Source: Chimonanthus salicifolius
Taxonomy: Eukaryota > Streptophyta > Magnoliopsida > Laurales > Calycanthaceae
DNA: 64,000 nucleotides
Direction: 5' to 3'
Assembly (NCBI GenBank): GCA_013350335.1
Contig: CM023537.1
Location: forward strand, 44,762,111-44,826,110
Below, piece by piece: positions 13,301 through 25,400 of this stretch (positions within the stretch are counted from its first letter, which is position 1; every line of letters starts with the position of its first letter). Made by a program: the position numbers and the translations under genes. The notes beneath the pieces were generated by a model. It saw only the letters and a list, made by a program, of their open reading frames with translations, did not search any database and was not told where the DNA came from.

Positions 13301-16300
13301 CCGAGCAGCTTGCTGATAAATAATCCCACCACGCTGCATGTAAGAGTTTCCTTTCACATGTAGACAAGGTAGAAAATGTCCTTTCCTGATTTTGGAGTTC
13401 AAAATCTCACCCCTTTCCAACGACGGAAGTTTCTGCTGCCTTTTCCTTTTCCACGCCACTTGTGCTCTACTCGTTGTTGCCACGTTGCAACCATTCTCAG
13501 GCACGCCAGCTGCTACATGAGTTCCATGTGTTTTCAGCTCCAACGGTTGGGAGATCTCCTCCTTTGATGAAAAGATTTAATTTTCCATCGAGGAGTCTAA
13601 AGGAAAAGAAGAATCCGGCGAAGAATTGACTGGCAAAACTTCCGTGAGTACCACCTTGAAGACTTCTCCGTTGAGGCTAGGGGTGAAACTGGGTTGGGTT
13701 TTGACCCGACCCGGATTTTTTGTGGGTTGGGTTACACATTTTTAAAATTCGGGTCGGGTCAGGTTAAACAAAAAAAAAACCTGCATGAAATTCGGATCGG
13801 GTTTTTAAAATTCAACTCGACCCGACCGGACCCGATTTCCATGACGTAAGTATAAAACCAAAAAACCCTAAATTCCACATTCTTTGCTGCTGCCGTGAGA
13901 GCCTTTCGTTCCTCTCCCTCTTGTTGTATCTCTCTCTCTCTCTCTTGCCGTATCTCGTTCTCCCTCTCTCGCCCTCTCTCTCTCGTCCTTCCTCTCTCTT
14001 GTTGTGGGACCCACACATCTGGAGTGGGACCCACATATATGTCTAAATACAATGTATATCACATTAGATTTGTAACCGATTGTAATTGATTTAGACACAT
14101 GTGTATTTCCTTTTTTGGTTCCTTAATTGTCTCATTATTCTCTATTTAAACAATTGTATCCTCTAAAAGGAAGATAGTTCAGTACAATACACTAAGAGTT
14201 AATTTTCTCAAATCTCTTCTCTTCGTCTTATTTTTCTACATGGTATCAGCCAAAGAAGATTTTCTTTTTTGATTTCCTTCAAATATCTGTCTCTTACTGC
14301 CGCCTTTCTCTTCTTCGGCGAGCATCACTGTTCCGGCGAATGGTCTGCCGGCGGGGACTCATCCTTCGGTGCCGTTTTTTACAGAGGTTTCCATCTATCC
14401 GATCGGATCTCTGTTTTGGACTGGTTTACTGGGGTTTATTTCACATCTCTCCCAACGATTTTAACGTTTCGGTAACCTAGTGCAGTGATTTTTTTGCTTC
14501 GATCTGCTGGATCTGAGCCCCTTTTGCCACCAAACCTTTTGCACTGTTGTGGCCCCTGGACCAGTTCCTCACACCTAGGGTGGACCCCCCCCCCCCCCTC
14601 CTCTCTTCTCTCGATCAACGGTGGGCCCCTCGTGTGCCATTTTGCCTCTGTGCAACTGAGACGCCTTCACTGCTTTTATTTGGGTTTCTTCTGCCCAAAT
14701 TTGGTTCTTGGGACCTTCTTCCCTCTATTGCTGCTGCATCTTGATTTTGCTTATCCCTCTAGATTCCATCAGACTGGGGTGTCCCATCTTTTATTACGGT
14801 GGACCCCATTTTTACTAGTTTCCCTACTGCTGTTCCGGGTGATTGTACGCGCAGATCTTGCATTGTTTCTCTTTGATCTATACTGCACTCGAGCTTCAGG
14901 CCCTGGAACTTGGACCTATCCATTTGCATCTCCCTGTCTCTTCTACATACGGATTTGCGACTGGTTTGTCCCTTGTGGGGCCCATTTTCAGCTTCTTCCT
15001 CTCAGATTTGACGCAGATCTTGGCCTTGGGTCTGTTTTTTTGCCTTCTCTTCGCTGATTATGGCTACTACTACTCCATCATCTTCTTTTGGTCCTTCTAG
15101 GTCAGATGTTGCATCTCACCGCTTACCACAGATTGGTCGGATCACGACAGTCTAGCTCAATGAGACGAATTATATTAAATGGTCCCACTCTGCTTCAATG
15201 TTCTCAACGGCGAAGAACTCTATTCATATGTTGATGGTACTACTCCCCAACTTTCTCCGCATGGATTGCAAATAACTCCCTAGTTCAGGCTTGGCTTCTA
15301 CACTCCATGGAAGCCCATGTACGGCGTCTCGTCTACACCCTTCCAACTGCTAAAGCTGTGTGGGATACTGTGAAGACTTTGTATTCTGATGGGGATAACT
15401 TCGCTCGTATATATGAATTATCTCAGACTGTTGCTGCTCTCAGACAGGGGGAGTTGCCTCTCATCCAATACCACTAGACTCTGCAATCCAGTTGGTTGGA
15501 GCTTGATTAGTTTCAATCCCTTACTTTTAAGGATCCGGATGATACTCTGAAGTTCCACAAATATGTTGAACAACAACTGATTTTTGCATTCTTAGCTGGC
15601 CTTAACAGCGACTTTGAGCCTACTCGGGCACAAATTCTTGGGCAACGACCTCTCCCGCCTCTTGATGAGGTTTATTCTGCCTTACATAGAGAAGATTGCC
15701 GTCGTCTCGTCATGACTCCACTGCCTGCTGAACGCTCTGCCTTGGTGTCCACTCATTCCTCTATGCCTTCTTTGGGGCACATGGGCACCTGACGTCCCAT
15801 GGCAAGGATTCCCAGTTTGATCCTCGCAAGGACTCCAAAGGTCCTCGAAAGAAGGGAAATCGATTTTGCACCTACTGCAAGATGACCAATCACAACATTG
15901 ATACCTTCTACAAGCTTCATGGGCGGCCTAAGCAAGCCAACCTCTCCGATGCACCTCCAGTTCATCCTTCCTCAGATATGGTTAGTGATGGTGTTCCTGT
16001 GACTCGCCAGAACCTTAACTTAATTTTGCAAAGCCTGGAACACCTGCGATCCTCTGAGGTGTCCAATGTTCTCTCTTCTCCTTCAGGTACTGAATCATCT
16101 GCACACCATGCTTCTCATCATTCCTGGATTGTCGATTCGGGTGCCACTGACCATATAGCTGGTATGTCCACCCTCTTCTCCTCCCTGACTCCTATTTCTG
16201 ATGGTAAGGTTAAATTAGGTAACGGATCATACACAAATATTGTTGGGAAAGGAACTGTTTCTATCTCCCCTCATTTGGACCTTCCCTCTGTTTTACATGT

Positions 16301-19300
16301 TCTCCATTTATCCCATAATCTGTTATCTGTTAGTGCCTTGACAAAAAATTTGAATTGCTCAGTCACTTTATTTCCTTCTCACTTCGTTTTTCAGGATCTG
16401 ACCATGAAGCAGGTGTTGGGTGGTGGTCGTGAAGCAGGTGGTCTCTACCTTCTTGACTCTCGCCCTGGCAACTCCGAAGCCAGTTTCATCTCTTCTTCCT
16501 CCCATGTGTGGCTGTGGTATTGTCATTTAGGACATCTTGCCGACTCTGTTCTCAAACAGCTCATTCCTAGTTATCTTTTACTCATTTTAAATGTGAACAT
16601 TGCCAGCATGGCAAGCATGTTAGAAGTCAATTACCCCCATCTATCAATAACAATTCATCTACTTTATTTTCACTCATTCATTCTGATGTTTGGCAATCTC
16701 CCATTGTATCTCGCACTTGTTTTCATTATTTTGTCACTTTTATTGATGATTACACTCATATGACTTGGACATATTTGATGAAACACATATCTGAGGTTTT
16801 TTATCACTTCCAAAAATTTTACCAGTGGGTTCAAAATCAATGTGGATGTCAAATTCAAGTTCTAAGGAGTGATAACGGGGCTGAATATTTGTCACACTCC
16901 TTTCTTAATTTTTTGCAAGAACATGGCATCGATTCTCAGTTCTCTTGTCCTTCTACACCTCAACAAAATGGTGTAGCTGAACAAAAGAACTGTCATCTCC
17001 TTGAGGTGGCTAGGTCTCTGCTTTTTACGATGCATGTCCCATCCTCCTATTAGCCAGAAGCAGTGTTAACTGCTTGTTATCTCATTAACAGAATGCCTTC
17101 TCGCATTTTACAGAATCAGTCACCCATAGATCGTTTGTCCTTACATAAAACCATTCCCAAAATTCCCTTACATGTCTTTGGGTGTGTTTGTTTTGTTCAC
17201 AACTTCTCTAGCCATAAACTTTCTCATCGGGCTGTGCGGTGTGTTTTTTTAGGTTTCTCACCTTTTCACAAAGACTATAAGTGCCTTGATCATATCATTG
17301 GGAAAACATACATATCCATGGATGTCACCTTTTTTGAGCGGGACCCATACTTTTCCATCTCCTCTACATCTTCTCCTTCTCTTGTTCTTCCCATTGTACC
17401 TGCAGATCTTCCTTCTCCAAGTCCAAGTCCACCTAAACCTCTTCTGGTGTACCAACGCAGACAGTCTCGTGTACCATCTGCTGCTACTGACTCCACCCAT
17501 CCAACTACAAGTGCTTCAGATCCACCAGTCTCGTCTGATCTTCCTATTGCACTTCACAAAGGTAAGCGCTCTTGTACTAGCCATCCCATTGATCGTTTTG
17601 TCTCATATCATGTTGTTTCACCTTCCTATCATAGTTTTCTCACAGCATTGGACAACATTAAAATACCGAAGAAGAGCAACACGGCCTTGAAAGATCCCTC
17701 TTGGAAAGCAGCCATGGATGAAGAGTTAACTACTCTTGAGAAGAACACATGGGAGATGGTCCCTCTTCCCCCAGGCAAGACTCCACTTGGTGCAAATGGG
17801 TTTTTACCTTGAAGCATGATCCAGATGGCTCTATAGCAAGCTATAAGGCACGACTAGTAGCCAGAGGTTTCACACAGACCTATGGAGTTGACTAGCAGGA
17901 CACTTTTTCACCTATCGCCAAGATTAACTCTGTGCGCATTTTGCTATCTCTTGAGACCACTTATACTTGGCCCCTACATCAGTTAGATATGAAGAATATT
18001 TTTCTCCATGGTGATCTTCAGGAAGAAGTCTATATGCTTCCCCCTCCAAGATTTATCAAGTAGGGGGAGCCCCATTCTGTTTGCAGACTCAAGAAGGCTC
18101 TTTATGGTCTTAAGCAGTCTCCCCATGCCTGGTTTGAGAAGTTCAGCAATGCCTTGATACTTTATGGCTTCACTCGCTGTCAGTCAGATCATTCAGTCTT
18201 TATCTACCATCTCCACTCCATTGTGATGATTTTGGTCGTCTATGTTGATGATATTGTACTCACGGGTAACAATGATGAAGTTATTTCTTCCTTCAAAACA
18301 GTATCTTCAACGGACATTTGATATAAAGGATTTGGGGGTCCTCCGGTACTTTCTTGGAATTGAAGTTGTTCGATCCTCTACTGGCCTGTATCTCTCTCAG
18401 CATAATTACGCCCTGAATCTCCTCGAGGAAGCTAGCTATTATGGCTGCAAACCTCCGGATACCCCGTTGGATGTGAACACCAAGTTATCTACTTCTGATA
18501 ACACTCTTCTTGACACACCCATTTTCTATCAGAAACTTGTCAACAAACTCATCTATCTGACCATCGCGAGACCAAACTTATCTTATGTTATTGGTGTCGT
18601 CAGTCAATTCATGCATGAACCACATGAAACTCACCTCCATGCCGTGTTCGGAATCCTTCGATATATTAAGGCTCATCTAGGCTACGGCTTGTTCTATGCA
18701 CACCAGCCTACTTGCCAGGTTCACGATTATTCTGATGCTGATTGGGCCGGCTCTCCAGCTGATCGTTCCACGTCTGGCTATTGTGTTTTCTTGGACTCCC
18801 ATTTAGTTGCCTGGCAAAGCAAGAAACAATCCGTTGTTTCTCGTTCCAGTGCTGAGGCTGAATATCGTGCCATGGCTAATACTTCCTCTGAATTGCTGTG
18901 GTTTCACCAAATCCTTACTGAATTGGGCTTTGTTCCTGCTGATCCATTCATCATGTTTTGTCACAATCAGGCAACCATACACATTGCCTCCAATCCAGTT
19001 TTTCATGAGTGGACTAAGCACATTGAGGTTTACTGCCACTTTCTTCGACAGCATATCTCAGAAGGGCATCTTTTTACTCATGTGCAGTCTAAGAATCAGC
19101 TAGCAGATATCTTCACAAAATCTACTCCCCAAACTCAGCTCGATTCGGTCGTAAACAAGTTGGTTCTGCTCGACATCTTTTAACCAGCTTTAGGGGGAGT
19201 ATTGTAGGACCTATACGTCTGGAGTGGGACCCACATATATGTCTAGATACAATGTATATCACATTAGATTTGTAACCGATTGTAATTGATTTAGACACGC

Positions 19301-19439
19301 GTATTTCCTTTTTTGATTCCTTAAATTGTCTCATTATTCTCTATTTAAACAATTGTATCCTCTAAGAGGAAGATAGATCAGTACAATACACTGAGAGTTA
19401 TTTTTCTCAAATCTCTTCTCTGTCTTATTTTTCGCCCTC

Positions 19440-19485
<46 letters not shown>

Positions 19486-22400
19486 TTCCCCTTTTTCGTC
19501 TCCCTCTCTCTCTCTCCCTCTCTCTCTCTCAAGCCTCGCCTGAAACGCGTGAACCCAACCACGAATCTTTTCAGCAAGGCATATTCGTGGCCATGGCCAT
19601 AGCCGTGCGCCCTTGCCTAAGCAATGTCCTGCGCAGCCTTGCCTAAGCAACTTCACCAGTGGATGTTCGATGAGATCCAGCCTAAGAAGCACCGATACGG
19701 GTGCGCATATCGGATACGACACGTATCCGATACGGGGATACGGCAAATTTTGAAAAACTAGGATACGGATGCAGCTAGATACGCCGAATTAAAAAAAATT
19801 ATTTATATATATAATAAATTTAGACATTTACAAAAAAAGTGAAAAACATCATAAATTCTAATATGAGATAAAAAGAGTCAACAAATATTAAGTACATGAT
19901 AAGAAAACACCATTTCAAACAAACAAAAGTCACTTAAGAAAAATAATTAACTAAAATAAAACACCTACGCGTGTCGCATATCCGGACGTATCGGGGGCGT
20001 ATCAGTGGTGTATCAGTGACTAAATTCTACTATGAGATAAAAAGAGTAACAAATACTAAATAAATGATAAAAAAACACCACTTCAAACAAACAAAAATCA
20101 CTTAGAAAAAAATAAGTGACTAAAATAAAACACCTACGCGTGTCGCATGTCCGGACGTATCAGTGGCGTGTCTGGGCGTATCAGTGGCGTGTCTTGGCGC
20201 ATCGATGGCATATCGGGGGGGCATCGGTGGCGTGTCCCAGGCGTATCTGCATTTAAAAAATATTTTAATTAATTGGGTGCATATCCGACATGTATCCAAG
20301 CCATATCCGGCCATATCCGTGTCGGATACACACCCGACACGGATACTCAAAGGGCTTCGAAGTATCCGTGCTTCATAGGATCCAGCCAATCCAACAGATC
20401 TGGAAGGCATGCAAGCTCAGATTTGGATGATGATCAAGTAGGCTTTCTCTCTTTCTTTGCTCTCTCTCTCCAAGTTGGACTGATTCTCGAGTTCAAGGTC
20501 GGGTCAGGCTGATTCTCTGGTTCAAGCTCAGGTCGGGTTGGGTTCCCGAATTTGGGTTATCAATTCGGGTCGGGTCGAGTCGGGTTCAGCCATTTTTAAC
20601 ATGGGTTAGGGTTGGATTTATCAAAACCCGACCCAACCCGCCCGAGTTTCAGCCCTAGTTGAGGCTCAGAGCTATTTCTGATGGAATATGGTAGGAAGCC
20701 CTAATTTCCAGCAGCAGCTTCAAAACTGAGCCGACCTCTTTCGTTAGATTCCACTCTTCTATCTCCACCACTTCGGCCATCCTACTACCGAAGGTTCTAA
20801 TCAGCTTCTCCATCCATCCTTGAAATGGAAAACTATAGTAGTTGATCCATACCCTTCTTTGAGTATTAGAAATGATTGGAACGCCATCTCCAAGATTCTG
20901 CAATCTTCCAAGGGCCAAGGGGGACTCCCTTGTGCTTCTTCACCTCCTCCAACGATTTCATGGCCACCAGGTAACAGTTGTCTCCAATGAGGCTGACTTG
21001 GAGCTCAGAAAAACCTTCTTCGATGAGGAACTTGAGGATTTCTCCCCAACTAATACACTGCAAAGGGCTCACCATCAAAGAGCGAGAAAGCCACGATTGA
21101 TCTTATTCTCCTCATCATCACAAACCATTAGTTCAATTGATCTGGTGCCCAAATTTGAATAGTTGCTTCCCAGATTACTCATCATTCCTCCCTTCTTTGA
21201 GGTTTCCCCTACAACGTCAATCCAAGTTCTTCTATCTATCACCTTTTCCTTGCCCTTAGAAATAAGTATGTTTTTAATGATTTTATCTTCTTGGTATGTG
21301 TCATGATCCTTTTCTGGAGGGAGAATCCTCTAATTTCTTCATTAATGGGCAAGATTCACCTGTAGTCTCCAGCCTTTGAGAAAGGTCCCATTGCGATCTC
21401 TAATCGGTCTCTTTGCTTGCAATCCCTCTATCATCCTGACAAATCCGAAGACCATCCCTTCAAAATCCTTCTTTGGAATGCAGACATTGGTTAACATACC
21501 CCAACTCTTGAAGAACCCCTACAACCAACCTCTTGTCGTCGGCTCTGGCAACTTCGCCACAAACAAGGTAATTGAGGCGTTGACCATCGAAGAACATCGC
21601 CTTCTAGGCGTCATTTGCTGTCACCCCCCTTCCTCGCTTGTGCCCTGAGCCCCTGCAAGTCCTGTCGATTGCTTGCACCTCCTCTCATGTTTCCTTTCTC
21701 ACTCTCTCTCATCTCTCTAACCCAGTGCCGAGTTATTGGATGGATTGAGTATCCTTTATCTTTGGGTGGAGGATTCTTGCTTAAAAGAGTTGTTTCCTTA
21801 TTATTTCAGGTCTATCACTCAAAAAATGCAAGGTTGGGCGAAGAAGGGATTAACACATCCCACCCATAGGATTTGCATCCTCGATCAAAATGTCATGTTG
21901 TGATGCAATGAATAATCGTGTAATATGGAAAAAAAAAAAAAAATCAAATACTATACCTTGGCCTTTTAGATTTGATCGAGCCACGGTCCACCTTGGATTT
22001 CACATCTAGCTTGAATAAAGCGAATCGGAGTAAGAATTTAGAAGGTGTTGGAAGAAAGAGAGAGATGTTGGGTGATTTCATAGGTGCCCAATACTCTTTT
22101 TTATACACACTTCAAGCCGCCGTTTTTTAACGTGTAGCATGCAAGAGTTTCAGAACCATGACGGCATGCAAGAGTTTCACAAATTAATCCTCCACGAAAG
22201 CATGAAAACACATGTTCAATTCATATCCCAATACACACAAAGAGTGCTCCGAGGTGTAACCTTATGAACTCCACATAATTGGGTTGCATAGAAAATCCTA
22301 CCCATCAAAGGATGCCATCGAAATCCCACAAAATCGTACACCTATTTAGCCATACATCATGTCCCCACCCATATCATCCACCTTTAGATCTAATGGAAGC

Positions 22401-25400
22401 AATTTAAAGCTCTCACAGTAACAACTATGGTAGATCAATTGATCCATATATCAAGATATACCATAATAAATTGGATTAAAAAATCTCAACCTTTGATCTA
22501 GATGACCACAACAAGCGATTTTTACCAATTTTTGTGTGGGAGAGTGCTTTCATGTCTAGAGTATAGGTGCACCCTTTTGAAGAGAGTCGGAAGAATATGC
22601 TAGACTATTATCTGTAGTTAATAATGTTTTCATTTGTAAGGGGAGAACATAGGAGAGTGGTCTGGAGACCCTACTAAGGATCTCAAAGTTTCACCCCTGG
22701 TTGGTGATTTGGAACCACTCTCTAACCCTCCTCATAGCAGCTTCTCAACATGGTAGGGTCTATTGGTCTTCAAATGGACAATTCTTAGGGGTAAATGTGA
22801 CGACCTATCCCGTTAGCCCAATATTGTCTGCTTTGGGCATGAATGGCCCTCACAGTTATGCATTGGTACACTGGACTCACTTAGGTGCCCAAAAGGACAT
22901 ATACTAGAAGGGAGAAGTGTCCCCTCTTATATACCACAGCACTCCAACTCTTATGGGTGGTATGGGACCTTCCCAACGCCTGCACTGGCAATTTCTTCTC
23001 TCTCATACACGCCCCTCACACGTGGTATCACAATCCACCCCCTTAAACCAAAGTCGTCCCCGGCTCTACTACCACGCACCATAACCCACACTGGGTCCGA
23101 GAGTTGAACCATGCTCTAATACCATTTGTAACGACCCATCCCACTAGCACAATATTGTCCGCTTTGGGCCTGAACGGCCCTCATAGCTTTGCATTGGTGC
23201 ACTAGACTCACTTAGGCGCCCAAAAAGCCTTATACTAGAAGGGAGTAGCATCCCCTCTTATATACCACGACACTCCAACTCCCATGGGCAGTATGGGACC
23301 TTTGCAACACCCTCACTGGAGATTTCTTCTCTCCCATACACGCCCCTCACACGTGGTATCACTGTAAAACTCTTACCACATGTCATCTTCTCAATAAAGG
23401 AATCTTGTTCGATGTAGAGACTTCCTTTGTTTTTTGTGGTCTAGATCAAGAATCTATAGATCATCCATTGCCTTTTTACCTCATTTTATATGGAATCTGT
23501 TCTTGTCCCTTTTTGGAGTTTTTTGGTCTTTTAATTCTAGTCTAGCAAACCTTCTCTGTGATGGGTAAGGAGTCCCTTTGGAGGAAGGCCAAATCTCTTT
23601 GGAAGATATTCCTATGGTGGTCTATCGATCAGTTTCGAAGGAAAGAAATAATAAAATTAATTAAGGCAAAAAGTACTCAGTGGAAGAAATTTTTGAGTTG
23701 TCCAAGGCAAGAGCAATATCTTGCCTAAGATGTAGACTAGAGTTTTGTGGTACATCTTCATCTAATTTCTATAGGGATTGAGGATTTTTTTCCTTTTTTC
23801 TTTTTTTGAGCAGTAAAAATGGAGATTTCATTAAATAAGAAAACCCAGTACAGGAAAAAGCATTACATCATATAAGAGAGGTCTAAAAGAATTAGACCAT
23901 CCACCAAAAACAAAAGAAAGAACCCCCAAAAGAGAAACAAAACAAAATCCCTGATCAATTCTCCTCTAGCTCAAAGGAGAAAGACCCTAGAATCTGAGTT
24001 GTTGAATCCAAATTTAGAAAAGAAATCTGCAATCCCATTTGTTGTGTGACTCACTTGGGCAAAAGAGGCGTTCATTCCCGAGGTTAAACTCCTAATTTCC
24101 CTAGCTATGGTAATCAACTTCCATGGAGGATGCCTAAGTCCCTTGGCCCATTTAATTGCATTTGCCAACTACCCTCTATGACAAGTGGGCCTTGCTCATA
24201 GACTCTCCAAATAGTCAAAGCCCTCCTAATACAAAGTAGTTCAGCCTCATTTGAGTCTCTAATTCCGATATCTTCTGTAAAGACTAGTATTGTTTCCCAC
24301 CTATAATCCCTAAGTACTCCACCTATGCATGTTGGCCCCGGCTTACCTCTAGCAACTCCGTCCACATTGAATTTCATTACATCACGAGGAGGAACCCAGC
24401 TAACAGTTGTCTTTTATTTTCTAGTACTTCCACTCATGCACCCCTCCCAAGACGACATGAAATACATTGGCTTGAGCCCCTTGAAGTCTTTTCCCGATAG
24501 GAGCCACACGCAAAGCCTCCACTTAGCCCTTTGGAAAAGATCATTGATCTCACTTGATTTTCCTTCAAAAATTCTTGCGTTTCTTTCTTTCCATAAGGTC
24601 CAAAACATTGCAGCCGGAACCGTGTTCCAAGCTTCCTTCTTGCTTGGGCTAAGTTTGGATAACACCCATGACTCCACAACCCCCACACAGTTCAACACAA
24701 AAACCCAAGAAACCTCAAAGAGACTCACAAATTTTAACCAGAGACTCATAGCGATAAGGCAGCTAACGAAGAGGTGATCAACATCCTCCTCTGGGTGACC
24801 AAATAAGGGGAAACTAAGATCCTCCCCATCCCTCAACAAGCCCCTTCTCTTGAGCTCCATTCTAGTAAGGATCTTACCCTTTAGTGTACACGAAACAAAA
24901 GCTTGAACCCTTGGGGGAGCCAAACCAGTCCAAGCTAACCTAGATGGTGTATCTATATTGTGGTGTTGCCCCATGCCTAACTCTACCATTTGTTTCACTG
25001 AAAATGAGCCGGATGAGTCTCCTGTCCAAAGAAGTCCATCCTCTTCACCTAGGGACACAGGGAATTCCTCTAGTTGGGTTGAGAGGTCCATCCAACTCCC
25101 TATCTCGAAGGATCTTAGTTAGTGTCTAAATTCCAGGTTCCAAGAGATGTTACTACCCTCAATCTAGTAGCATTCTTGTACTAGGTCATTCTTGCTTCAA
25201 GAAATACGGCACAATCTAGGTAACACCTCCTTGAGGGGTCTATCTCCCAACCAATATCAATCCAGAAAAAAGTTTTATCCCCTCTCCCCACCAACCACCT
25301 AATGTTATCCTTGAACAACTCTGACCTATCTTGGCATCGTCCCCACCAAGCCTTGATGATTGGTGACCCAAATTTATCAACATTATCACTTAGCGCCCAC

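Larger units (their letters stand above)
14003..19432 (+). mobile_element. Ty1/copia LTR retrotransposon, decayed, nested in hAT
   Basis: Complete architecture on the plus strand: 5' LTR (14003-14240), primer site TGGTATCAGCC matching the initiator tRNA-Met 3' end, CT-rich leader, gag, protease, integrase, RT and RNase H in copia order, polypurine tract GGGGGAGTAT (~19191), and 3' LTR (19203-19432). Several stops and frameshifts disable gag-pol. The two LTRs differ at about a dozen positions by eye over ~230 bp, so the insertion is not recent. The 3' LTR lacks the last few bases and runs into a 45-C homopolymer; no target duplication could be identified. Confidence 0.93.
13678..20657. mobile_element. 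Non-autonomous hAT transposon with nested copia and MULE insertions
   Basis: Terminal inverted repeats TAGGGGTGAAACTGGG (left) and, reverse-complemented, TAGGGCTGAAACTCGG (right), each continuing into imperfect GGGTTGGGTTTTGACCCGACCC-type palindromic sequence. Perfect 8-bp duplication GTTGAGGC on both sides, diagnostic for the hAT superfamily. Of the 6,980 bp, 5.4 kb is a Ty1/copia element and 0.7 kb a MULE-like element; the remaining core (~0.85 kb) has no transposase and is non-autonomous. It interrupts a LINE ORF1 in ABCG intron 7. Confidence 0.88.
12990..21250 (-). mobile_element. LINE ORF1 (DUF4283-type) on minus strand, split by a hAT insertion at 13670-20665
   Basis: Right part (21250-20666, minus) reads [16 protein letters not shown], then [31 protein letters not shown] and [36 protein letters not shown]. 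This is the order of the DUF4283 RNA-binding region of plant LINE ORF1. Left part (13669-12990, minus) continues with an open stretch that includes [16 protein letters not shown] and a Lys/Arg/Ser-rich tail. The two parts are separated by a hAT element with a perfect 8-bp target duplication, so they were once contiguous. Stops are scattered in both. ORF2 does not follow in this orientation. Confidence 0.66.
22796..23363 (-). mobile_element. Complete TRIM (terminal-repeat retrotransposon in miniature)
   Basis: Two 237-bp direct repeats (22796-23032 and 23127-23363) flank a 94-bp internal region and share GACCxATCCC, CACAATATTGTC and CACGTGGTATCAC. On the minus strand the order is LTR, primer site TGGTATTAGAGC two bases inside (23113-23124), internal, polypurine tract AAGGGGGTGGAT (~23034-23045), LTR. 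Five-base duplication GTAAA lies at 22791-22795 and 23364-23368. There is no coding capacity; mobilisation would need proteins from another element. The terminal base of the minus-strand 5' LTR is mutated. Confidence 0.88.
22610..23790 (+). mobile_element. Decayed LINE zf-RVT segment, split by a TRIM
   Basis: Plus-strand frames [13 protein letters not shown] (before the TRIM) and, after it, [11 protein letters not shown] and [13 protein letters not shown] resemble the W-x-G-x-F-S-V-K and zf-RVT region of LINE ORF2. The TRIM target duplication GTAAA shows where the two halves joined. Heavily mutated. Confidence 0.45.

Noticed and set aside
14485..15057. 190-codon plus-strand frame
   Set aside because: Lies in the CT-rich leader between copia primer site and gag; composition-driven.
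17258..17500. Minus-strand frames opposite the copia integrase
   Set aside because: Shadow frames of the plus-strand gag-pol.
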